The position numbers and the translations under genes were made by a program. A stretch of 64,000 nt of DNA from Macrosoma leucophasiata. Lineage: Eukaryota; Arthropoda; Insecta; Lepidoptera; Hedylidae. The notes below the pieces were generated by a model. That model was not told the DNA's origin. It saw nothing but the letters and a program-made list of their open reading frames with translations, and did not search any database. Positions 54,726 to 64,000 of the stretch are shown in pieces (the stretch's first letter is position 1; each line of letters begins with the position of its first letter). The DNA lies in the NCBI GenBank assembly GCA_036365455.1, contig JAWQUS010000020.1, positions 20,097,001-20,161,000 of the forward strand. The letters run 5' to 3'.

Positions 54726-57512
54726 GTTTTTGTTCAACATTAGACGTCTTTCGACTCAAGCTGTATCTCCCGACCGGCACTCTTTCCAAGATCTTCAATA
54801 ATCTGTCCAAATATTATGTTGCCCGTACCATTTCAGTACGCAATCGTCTAAATCTAGATTAGACATTATTCCATTATGTTAATGGATCATGTGATATGAA
54901 GCCTATGAATTACAATCCATCTAATTTATAAAACAAAAGCTTCCTCCCAAAACACCCCGAACACCACAGATCATCGATCCAATTTGAGCGCGCCACCTCC
55001 GCCAACACTATCCCATCTAGCTGCCCTTACATCCAACGCTTCGAGTGTTTGTGCATTTGGTGTCGGTTATACGTGCTAGCAACGTAAATAAACATTGACA
55101 CGTGTTGGGAGTGGGCACGCATGCGCAGAGGGCCGCCCACCATCGATCGCAGCTACGTGACAGGGTAGAGTGCAGGACAAAGGCCTCTGTGTGCTGGATG
55201 TAGATGATACGTATAGTATGGTGCTCAAGAGTTTTTCAAGATATGTCCATAATCTCAATATGTGATGATACGAGTATCATTGGTCATGAATGTAGCGACG
55301 AAACATTAGTTTTGTGAGGTTGCGTACACGGTTACGTTAGTATTGCCCTTTTAATCAGGGAACTGATTAATAAATATGTAAATTAAAAAGAAAATATAGA
55401 GAAAGCGTAATTTAATTTCGATTAATAGTAAGATAAATCTTATTTCATTGCATCAAATCCTTTTGTTGATAATTTAGAATCGCTTAACCGTTATTGTAGC
55501 AGCATCAGTCGAATCCTCCCGGTATTTGTGGCCACAGAAATTTATTAGATATAATATTAGGCAGTGGCGTGTATTGCATATAGCCAGAACGGGCGGAGCC
55601 TACCTCAGTATCTCGCGGTAGGATTGGGTTAAGATACTTGTTTTCTTTAGAAATACGTCTACTAAGAATAAATGAAATCTATAATATTGAATATTTAACT
55701 TTTTAGAAAAAGTAAGAAGTTTCGTTTTTTTTTTTTTTTGAGGTGCTGAGGTGAGCTCTACCAATTTGCCTATATGCAATGCACGGCAGTTAGTAGGATG
55801 GAACTATGCATATTAAATTTAGTAAGTAATCGGATAGAGTGCACCATATTATGAATCACCTGTCCATAATGTTGTTATACCTGTTGACTTGACAAGTCTG
55901 CTTGTCGCTATCATTTTCAACTACACACCATATGTCATTTCAATTACTAAGTTACTTAGTGGAGACAAAATTGATTGAAATATATTTTTTAAATATATCT
56001 ATAATACCCGAACAGTGGCAATTACATTATTATAATGTATAAAAAAAACTAGCCCCCCCCCCCCTCCCTCGCGTGGATGCAACATTACCTTGACGATAAT
56101 ATGAATTCTCCTATTCATCTTATCGTGATGATATATAGCCTTACAGCTTCAATAAATGGACTATCTTAGACTTGAAGAATTTTTCAAATCGGTCCATTTG
56201 TTCCCGAGATTTAAACAAACAAACAAACTCTTCAGCTTCATTATATTAGTATGGAAATAATGTATCCAGACATTTATAGTAGATCATGAAATATATCATC
56301 ATTTATAAATTAATAAAAGACTAACATCACACGTAATAGTGGGCAAGCCTAATGACATTGATATTCATAGAGAATCCCGGCCTCCTCCATAATTGTATTT
56401 AACTTAACCCTCATCCTCGAACCAGGAACAAAAACTGGTCTGGCGATAGTGTTCTACTAAGCATCTCTACCGTAGCACTCAATCATCTGTTAAAAAAAAA
56501 TTGTGCGAAGATATGTCCAGCTGTAGATTACAGACTGGAGTGTTCGATACTTACATAACCCTTGCGTAGGAATGTAGATAGGTATCTAGGGACTGTAAGG
56601 TTGTGCTAGAGGGTAGCTCCCAAAAATCAATAGTCCGACGATCGCCTGTGGCGCGTTCGTGCAACGACTTCACTGTCCATTAACGATTAAATGGGGCTTT
56701 ACAATAATTTCTTTTAATATCATTAATAACATGGAATCCTTATTGCAAGACTTGCACTGTTAGCACGTAAGACGCTTTTTGTAAAGAAGTAAATGTTAAA
56801 GAAGTAAGATTTGAACGCTATTAAATACTATTTTATGACTGTGGACATTGTTAGAGATTCTCTACGCTTTGGCTATTAAAATGTAACCTAAGGCACGATT
56901 ATCTAAATAAAATTTCCCTATCATCGTTATTGTTCGCAATTGAATATCCGCGTCATGATTTGTTTAAAATATTTTGATACTGGAGGCTATATAGATGTAA
57001 ATAAACAGTTCCCACGTGCCATGAAGAGGAGGGGCGCGCAGGCGTCCTAAACAAATGTATTACTCATTTGCTTATTACGCAATCCTCAGGTTGGGAACGA
57101 TGACCCGCGAATGTAGGCTACGGTTGAAAATTAACTATTGTTACCGACTCTCGAATAATAATCCAACGTCACAGTCGATGCAATTGACACCGTCACTGTA
57201 TAGTTTTGACTATAGGTAGACATAATGTCTTACCACTTTTCACTAACTACAGCACGGATTTTACTTCTAGAACCACGGGTCTTGAATTCCGCGTGGGACA
57301 AACGCTTAATTGAAGTTGTCGTTAATCAGATCCTCGATTGAAAATTAATTTAATTAATTTAAATAAATAAATCTAACTGATGCCAGATCACAATTCATTT
57401 GAAATACTTCAGCTTAGATACTCATTAGTTCAATTCTAAAACATTCAAAATCGCTTTGTCTTGAATAGTCTGCTTTTGGCTTTTGCCATCCTTTCGATAT
57501 CATTTCTCTTGG
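54726..57512. other. unassigned DNA
   Basis: 55155-55200 has GTGCAGGACAAAGGCCTC, a motif widespread in insect LINE tails. 55560-55640 and 56040-56070 (C-rich run) are not interpretable. No gene recognised. Confidence 0.3.
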
Positions 57513-57636
57513 ATCAGTGGTCTACTGAGTTGTTCTTTTATACTCGCATGACTCTGGGTGTTTTATATTCCTCTTTTATTATATACATCACCCAGAGTCA
57601 TGCGAGTATAAAAGAACAACTCAGTAGACCACTGAT
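57513..57636. repeat. perfect 48-bp inverted repeat
   Basis: 57513-57560 (starting ATCAGTGGTCTACTGAGTTG) is the exact reverse complement of 57589-57636, with a 28-nt spacer; pairing continues imperfectly into the spacer. No terminal motif or target duplication of a known transposon was found. Confidence 0.9.
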
Positions 57637-58855
57637 GCAAGACGCACGGTCTGATTTTACAGGCTTACACATTGCCTTACCTATTGCCGTGTTAATCTAA
57701 GGACTCACTTCACTTGTGTCTCATATTTTCCTCCACTTGTTGGGCTTTGCTCGCAAAGATTTAATAATCTTACCAACTTTCATTGCCTTCTCCATTGTAA
57801 AATTAATAACACTTGATATTTTTGCCAAGGTACACAGAACATAATCTGAAAAAAATATATTTTACCATTTTAATAATAGACGTGTTATGTTTAACAATTA
57901 CATTATGACCATTAGTTGTCCAGCATAATATCCATTGTGTAATATAATCGACTTAGCGATTTTACTTGTTTCACGATGCTATTATGGAAAACAATACTCA
58001 GATAAGATACGATATCAGTCTCGACATTAATTACATTATTACTTATATATGTAGTATTAATTACTTATATATGTAGTATTGTAGCATTCAAGACTTGAAT
58101 AAAATTAACGTTCTATGCACTCACTTATTTTCCGAGGTCATTTTGATTACGTAAAATTTTGATGAATCTATGGAACGTTAGTGAATTATTATTGTTACTT
58201 GTGTATTGTATTTTCAATTGAATGCAGTTTCATTTGCCAGATCGCCAGTCAATCAAAGTTACTGTAGTATAGTTGTGCCTGGTTTTCATGATTTAAATGT
58301 TAACTTTTGATAACCAGTAAGGTATCAGCAATTAATATTTTCATTTTAATACTTAAACTTGTATTTTTATATCTTATATGAAAATATAAACATAAATCTG
58401 TATGTATGCGAAGATACATTCATACTTAAACTTAACTAATCCTTATCCATGTTATGTTCCTTAACTTTATTGGATCACTTAAATATACGTGTATGTACCT
58501 AATATAGATATAATATACATATATAAGTATGTAAACATTTAAAAAATCTAGTTTCAATCCCGCTCTAGGAATAAGTACATTCTAAAACACCCTTCAGCCT
58601 TCTACTAATCTATGCCAATATTTTGAATTTTCCCCTACGTAATTATAATAATCAAATTCAACTTTAAATAAACATAGAATTCAGACTTGATGGGGATAAA
58701 AAATTGACATTAATTAATTTAACTTTGCATAATATTTAGAGTCATCCATAGTCTCACAACTAGAATAATTGATAATACTTCTTAACAAAAACTAAAAATG
58801 TATTTTAAATTAAAGATTTATTTAGTTTGGAGGTTAAATAAATGTCAAAATAGTA
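57637..58855. other. unassigned AT-rich DNA with a short tandem duplication
   Basis: ATTACTTATATATGTAGTATT occurs twice in tandem at 58036-58081. No gene recognised. Confidence 0.35.
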
Positions 58856-60127
58856 ATAGGTTGGGGAAAAAGTCTTTTCGCATTATAGTATGTATGAACT
58901 TGTAATAAAAAGTATTTGTATCTGGCTGGTTTTGGTATCATTGAAAGTAAAAATTTTAAAAAACATAATTCCAAATTCAAATTAGGCAAATGTGTGATTT
59001 TCATTTGTTTTTTGTACTGTCAAGATGAGTGAATCTAATGTAGAAATTCGTATACATTTTAAAATTTTACTACAAAAAAGGTAAAAATGCAACGCAAGCC
59101 GCGAAAAATATTTGCGATGTTTATGGACCTAGTGCAGTGTCTGTGAGAGTAGCACAAATTTGGTTTAAGCGTTTTCAATCCGGAAATTTTGATGTCAAAG
59201 ATGCACCTCGCTCTGGTCGCCCTATTACGGATAAAATGGATGCCATTTTTGAAAAAGTGGAGCAAGATCGACATATCAGTAGTTACGACGTAGCTGAAGA
59301 ACTGGGAATTGATCACAAAACAGTTTTGGCGCATTTGAAAAAAGCTGGGTACAAAAAAAGCTCGATATTTGGGTACCTCACGAGCTCACTGAAAGAAACC
59401 TAATGAACCGTGTACTCATTTGTGATTCTTTATTACGACGTAATGAAACCGAATCATTTTTGAAGAAGCTGATAACTGATGATGAAAAGTGGATCACGTA
59501 CGACAAGAACGTGCGAAAAAGGTCGTGGTCAAAGGCCGGTCAGGCTTCACAGACTGTGGCGAAACCCGGGTTAACTCGCAATAAGGTGATGTTGTGTGTG
59601 TGGTGGGATTGGAAGGGCATTATTCATTATGAGCTATTACCACCAGGCAGAACTATCGATTCTGAACTCTACTGCGAACAACTGATGCGATAAAAGCAAG
59701 AAGTTGAGAGAAAGTGGCCGGAATTGATCAACAGAAGGGGTGTGGTGTTTCATCATGATAACGCTAGACCTCACACATCTATAGCCACTCAGCAAAAATT
59801 AAGAGAGTTTGGCTGGGAGGTGTTAATGCATCCGCCGTATAGTCCTGACCTTGCACCTTCAGATTTCCACCTGTTTCGGTCTCTTCAGAATTCTTTATGC
59901 AATGTTAGGTTAACATCACGAGAGGACTGCCAAATCCACTTGTCGCGGTATTTTGATGAGAAGTCCCAAAATTTTTATAGCAATGGGATCATGTCCCTAC
60001 CTACAAGATGGCAAAAGGTTTTTGAACAAAATGGTACATACATACTTTAGTTAAATTTAAATAAACTATATTAAAAAATGTTTTGAATTATCTTAAAAAA
60101 TGCGAAGAAACTTTTTCCCCAACCTTA
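58856..60127 (+). mobile_element. mariner transposon copy 2, inactive
   Basis: Ends ATAGGTTGGGGAAAAAGTCT and (inverted) TAAGGTTGGGGAAAAAGTTT, with TA at 58854-58855 and 60128-60129. Same subfamily as copy 1, opposite orientation, no large internal deletion. Confidence 0.9.
59025..60050 (+). pseudogene. mariner transposase copy 2, broken
   Basis: The ATG is at 59025-59027. One extra T near 59051 shifts the frame in the N-terminal helix-turn-helix. The frame then continues as VRVAQIWFKRFQSGNF and GRPITDKMDAIFEKVEQD. One A is missing from an A run near 59350-59356 (7 here, 8 in copy 1), so the frame leaves again before the ELTERNLMNR segment. A TAA at 59691-59693 ends the middle frame after YCEQLMR. 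The catalytic Asp residues in DDEKWITYD, HHDNARPHT and DLAPSDFHLF are intact. The lesions differ from copy 1. Confidence 0.9.
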
Positions 60128-60129
60128 TA

Positions 60130-60649
60130 TAATTAAGTATGAATAAATATTGTACGTTTTATTTTATAAAATTTTCCACTGGTTTGTGTCATACAAAACA
60201 GTGGAAAATGTATGTCCATTAAATACTTGGAGTATAATTTGCCAACAAATCATTGTTATCTTGAATCTATAAATTCATTGATCGTTATACCTAACTGATT
60301 ATAACTAAAAATAAACATTTGGTACAAAAACGATCGTCTTAAAACCTTGTCACTTGCACCTCCAACTTCTTATTGGTGAACATTAGTAAGCACCGAAAAA
60401 TTTTGTTATGTTGTGACATATCGAACTATTACTCTTTGACGAAGTTATTTAGAATAAAGGATCATATTGTAACTATGTATTTAAAAAAATTACCTAGACT
60501 GCTAGACCTAAGACCAAGCTTTAGCATATTTCCAAGACGATAATTCGTAAGTAGCAATTCTTTAGAATCCTGTGTACCTAACAGTAAAGGATGTGATAAT
60601 GTTGTTTTTTTATAATTAATTAAACATTATCACCATCAATATCATTGTT
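60130..60649. other. unassigned DNA
   Basis: Nothing recognised. Confidence 0.3.
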
Positions 60650-60720
60650 CGGGATATCTGGCGCTTTACACTCTCTGCCTACCCCATTAGGGACCTGGCG
60701 TGAAGATACATACATACATT
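60650..60720 (+). mobile_element. LINE-C 3' tail fragment
   Basis: GGGATATCTGGCGCTTTACA, CTCTCTGCCTACCCC and GGGACCTGGCGTGAAGATAC, then (ATAC)n. Confidence 0.65.
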
Positions 60721-61344
60721 GTATAATCTACTCTACTGGTCTTAATGAGAGCTGCGTTTGATAAATCCGTATGATGAGTTTATTTGAGGTGATACCAAAT
60801 CAAACAATGAAAGTACTGCATTATACTAATTAAATGGTAGGTTTAAAACGAACAACGGACGGACTAATAGATTTTGGCAAAAGCGTACATCGTAATTTGC
60901 AATCAAGTAATCGAATTTTGTCCCTCGGTTCTTTTAACTTTGTCGCGAGTAAAGTAATTCGATTTGTTGAAAGTCATTCAGAGCAGGTGATTTGGAATTT
61001 CAACGTAACTCTTGGCAATTTTCAGATTCACTTGGACTCGAAATCGAATTATGCATAAATTGCAAACGTTTCAAACCGCCGAAAAATAGATCTAGATTCT
61101 ATTTCTGCACCTGAACTCTTTTTTTTTTTCGATTATTTCATTCCCCGTTTCTAAACAACAAATTATAAAATCGTAGTCGTTTTTATGATAGATATTTTTT
61201 ATATCTACTGGGATCCATTGTCAACAAATCTTAGCGTGGGATTTCTATTCGTCTAGTGAACCTTTCGTTTTCAGGTAATCAGTAACGGTAGTTGGAAAGG
61301 ATATTCTGTAATAAAAACGATAATGCGATCTACTATCTATCAGC
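60721..61344. other. unassigned DNA
   Basis: Nothing recognised. Confidence 0.3.
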
Positions 61345-63173
61345 TATACTCTAAGTGTGTTCCGCGGAACCCTAGGGTTCCGTGATACCTCTGTCGGGGT
61401 TCCGCAAGAATTTAGAAAAAAAAATCAAAACACCTCTCTCTGGTCGCTCCGCGGCCGCACAAAACGCTATGAACGTTTTTTATTTGTATTTGTACATAAC
61501 AACATGTGTTACAATAGCTGGTACAATATGTCATCCGTTTGGTATCAACAATTTTATACTTGTACAACCCGTTCGCTCTAAGTTTGCCGGTCTGTGGAAT
61601 GCGTTCCCCCACGTGAATGATCTGGCAAGCTACGTCAAACAAGAACTAGTTACACGTCTACAAAATACACGATTCGCCTTGCAAATGGACGAGTCGACTG
61701 ATGTCGCTGGTTTGGCTATCCTGCTGGTTATTGTGAGATACCCATATAAAAGTTCTTTTGAAGAAGACGTGCTTATGTGTTCATCGCTGCTTACAAAAAC
61801 TACCGGGAAATAAATTTTTAATAAAATTATTATATTTTTTTAAAGAAAATAATCTCAGTTGGAACAATTGTATTGACATTTGTACAGATGGGGCCAAGGC
61901 GATGACAGGTAAAACAGCAGAATCAGTGTCACGAATGAAAAATAAAGCGCCTAATTGTAGTTCCAGTCATTGTATTCTGCATAGACAAGCACTTGCGATG
62001 AAGCAAATGCCGTCAAATCTTAAATTAGTTATGGATGAAGCAGTAAAAATAATTAATTTTATCAAATCACGACCACTACAATCCCGATTGTTCTCATTAT
62101 TGTGTGAGGATTATGGCAGCAAACATAAAACACTGCTGCTCCATACAGAAGTGCGATGGCTGTCTCGGGGTAAAACTTTAACAAGGCTATTTGAACTTCG
62201 AGCCGAGTTACAAATGTTTTTTTCAGCAGATACTGCTTTTAATTTGAAGGACCGTTTGTATGATAAAACTTGGTTGTTCCGATTGTCTTTCATGGCGGAT
62301 ATCTTTCAAAAACTTAACGAATTGAATTTATCGTTGCAAGGTAAACAGTGTTTCAGGCCTATAATAAAATAACTGCTTTTAAAAGAAAATTTGATTTTTG
62401 GATCATTTGCATTGGTAAGAAAGAAATAGAAAGCTTTATATAACGTCAGTGAGTTTGTTAGCGAAAACGACTCAGAAATGTTTGAAGATGATGTGTTTGA
62501 AGAATTAGTCCAATATCTCCGTTCGATGCGCGCATCTTTGAAAAAGTATTTTCCCAAAGAACACAATACAAAAATTAAAGTGAATTCATGGATTCATAAT
62601 CCTTTTTTACCCAACTTGGAAAAGCCTGAAAACATGTCAAACGAGATATATGAATCTCTTTTAGAAATGTCATCAGACTCAAGTATGGAGTCACTGTTCA
62701 AAACGACGCCTCTCAATGATTTTTGGTGCAGAATCCAAGATGAATATTCAATGCTTGGCCAAATGGCTCTGGATATTCTTCTCCCGTTCCCAACTACATA
62801 TTTGTGCGAAACAGGATTCTCTACCTACGCAGCCACGAAAACAAAATATCGCAATAGACTGGACGCCGAACCTGATACCGACGCTGATATGAGACTCCAA
62901 CTTTCTTCCATCAAACCTAAAATCAACCAATTGATGAAAAATAAAAAACAGTTTCATACCGCCCACTAGTTAGATTTTTTCTTTTTTAATGTTTTCTATT
63001 ATTGTCCTAGCCAAGTGGTGAAGTAAATAATAATTTGTAACTGTTACATTGTACTTTTATTATCCTGATTAATAAAAAATATACTTATAAAAACAATTGT
63101 TTTATTGTAGGGTTCCATCAAGTATTTTTATTCCCAAAAGGGTTGCGTCATTTAAAAAGTTTGAGAACCACTG
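61345..63173 (+). mobile_element. hAT transposon relic (ZBED5-like)
   Basis: The right end is a hAT terminal repeat, on the minus strand CAGTGGTTCTCAAACTTTTT at 63154-63173. The left end near 61353 (GTGTGTTCCGCGGAACCCTA) is diverged; both ends carry GGAACCCTA nearby. A clean 8-bp target duplication is not visible. The inside holds a broken transposase lacking its N-terminus. Confidence 0.75.
61580..62969 (+). pseudogene. hAT transposase, N-terminally deleted and frameshifted
   Basis: Recognisable sequence begins VNDLASYVKQELVTRL, then FALQMDESTDVAGLAILLV (first catalytic Asp), then NCIDICTDGAKAMTG (second Asp), THCILHRQALA-like and LLLHTEVRWLSRGK motifs, and at the end YLCETGFSTYAATK with YRNRL, the hAT C-terminal dimerisation region; stop at 62967-62969. 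This order matches the ZBED5/ZBED8-type hAT group. Missing: the BED zinc finger and roughly the first quarter. Lesions: a stop (TAA) just after TTGK at about 61811, a frameshift in the T run near 61841, and two shifts near 62365 and 62437 that cancel each other. It might look domesticated, but the lesions argue against that. Confidence 0.85.
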
Positions 63174-63640
63174 AATCTATACACTTATTTTTGATTATCA
63201 AAATTTTCTGTATTAAATAGGAATTTCAATATTTAATCATTTTATAAATGTTTCTGCTGAATTGGTTTAACCAATGTTAATTTTTACTGCTGTTTTTGTA
63301 TCGCTTTGATACTTACAATGTAAAAACAGATTCATATTCGTCTTCGTCACGGCATCGTGTTCAAGGTAATTCGGTTAAAACTTTAGTTTTCTAGCTACTT
63401 AATCATTGGGTACAAACAAGCTAACTTTAGTAAGTAGTATGTCAGACACCAAAACAATTAGGCATATCATTATAATGATATGAACGACCGATAATAGAAA
63501 TAGATTACCCACTGCGTGAAACGGCGTCTCAATCAAAACGTCTCCGCAGTATTTAAGTGATACGATCGCGCTCGTCATCTGCGTTTACCTGGCCGCATAA
63601 CTGTTCTTCCCCGATCCTCGGGCGCGTACAGAAAGCGATG
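63174..63640. other. unassigned DNA
   Basis: AT-rich, becoming CpG-richer from about 63510. Confidence 0.3.
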
Positions 63641-63830
63641 AGCCTTCATTATTATTAAAGCACAACAGAAATGAGAGGCAACATGGCGGGCGATGTGTGC
63701 GACGTTGCCGCACCGCACGCTCGGCTGACTCGTCACGTGACGTCACGTCTCAAGATGGCCGCCACACCGGTCGTGTTCCCCCGCTCCCGTCTTCCAGCCG
63801 GATCCATTCGTGTTTCTCGATAATAATAAT
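63641..63830 (+). promoter_or_regulatory. CpG-rich promoter-like segment
   Basis: GTCACGTGACGTCACGTC at about 63731-63748 combines an E-box palindrome and a CRE. It is followed by TCAAGATGGCCGCC (about 63749-63763), a YY1-type motif on the plus strand. CpG is far denser than in the rest of the window. This fits the start of a plus-strand gene continuing beyond 64000, as the last 180 bp contain no long frame. The AT-rich background and the similar cluster at 26760-26900 support a promoter, not a repeat. Confidence 0.5.
63671..63823 (+). CDS. 50-codon open frame in the promoter-like segment (possible uORF or first exon)
   Basis: ATG at 63671-63673 to TAA at 63821-63823. It contains a second in-frame ATG (63683) and a third in the AAGATGGCCGCC context (63754). 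The peptide starts MRGNMAGDVCDVAAPHARLT and ends AGSIRVSR. No family recognised. It could be an upstream ORF, part of a first exon, or chance in CpG-rich DNA. Confidence 0.25.
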   Translation: MRGNMAGDVCDVAAPHARLTRHVTSRLKMAATPVVFPRSRLPAGSIRVSR

Positions 63831-64000
63831 TGCGAATGCAACCGTCCGAAAGGAAACTGAGCGAGAATAGATTGAAATTTAATGCATTGAGCACATCGGT
63901 TATACGCGTTAGCACTAATTGTTATTCTACAGAGGCAGTTGTTTACTTTCGTTGAATAATATCGACGCTCTTAGCGGAATCTATGCTGGACATCGAATGT
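63831..64000. other. possible 5' UTR or intron start
   Basis: No long frame. It may belong to the transcript suggested by the preceding promoter-like segment. Confidence 0.25.

Noticed and set aside
52192..60128. Composite transposon made of the two mariners
   Set aside because: The two copies have separate TA duplications and independent lesions, and copy 1 lies within Rep-F; nothing shows joint movement.
61345..63173. Domesticated hAT-derived gene
   Set aside because: Internal stops and frameshifts and the lost N-terminus make an intact host protein unlikely.

Overview
The window is eukaryotic nuclear DNA, AT-rich and almost without host coding sequence, and it looks like an insect, most probably a moth or butterfly. 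This rests on the repeat content: a Jockey-type LINE, several short LINE 3' ends, Ty1/copia elements, two mariner transposons, a ZBED5-like hAT relic, and short SINE- and MITE-like repeats of kinds I recognise from lepidopteran genomes. The species call is an inference. I found no complete host protein gene, no rRNA gene and no functional tRNA gene.

Layout. 1-945: endonuclease domain of a non-LTR retrotransposon (minus strand), intact and running off the window edge. 1.7-9.7 kb: decayed LINE tails and copies of a ~285-bp SINE-like repeat (called Rep-A here), plus a small unrecognised reading frame at 5988-6591 that one Rep-A copy splits. 9.97-12.95 kb: a Rep-A copy cut in two by a 2.7-kb Jockey-type LINE with a 5-bp target duplication. 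13-23.7 kb: mostly unassigned AT-rich DNA with Rep-A copies, a second Jockey 3' end and a second SINE family (Rep-B). 24.36-25.55 kb: an inverted, dimer-based tandem repeat array. 26.8 kb: a promoter-like CRE/YY1 cluster. 28.0-28.3 kb: a perfect 86-bp inverted repeat around a tRNA-like sequence. 28.8-31.9 kb: no recognisable content.

31.93-36.80 kb: a copia retrotransposon (plus strand, LTR pair, TSD TAACT, primer-binding site) that received a second copia (minus strand) in its gag; a deletion then fused the two. 37.9-44.4 kb: Rep-A copies and three MITE-like inverted-repeat elements, two of them inside Rep-A. 46.0-47.4 kb: about three ~410-bp tandem units interrupted by a LINE fragment. 47.8-48.4 kb: two Rep-A copies. 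51.6-53.5 kb: an abundant moth-type repeat split by a dead mariner. 54.2-57.6 kb: a Rep-A copy, a repeat fragment and a perfect 48-bp inverted repeat. 58.86-60.13 kb: a second dead mariner in the opposite orientation. 61.3-63.2 kb: a hAT relic. 63.6-64.0 kb: a CpG-rich, promoter-like segment that may start a gene beyond the window.

The elements do not work together. The window is a layered record of insertions, with at least six nested insertions whose relative order can be read. Two themes stand out: the very high Rep-A density (about 20 full or partial copies), and many short-loop, near-perfect inverted repeats, some inside repeats whose consensus is visible elsewhere in the window. The second theme suggests frequent local template switching. 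I did not find a convincing new functional system. The best leads are the inverted array at 24.4-25.5 kb, the ~410-bp tandem array at 46-47.4 kb, the split reading frame near 6 kb, and the hairpin family.
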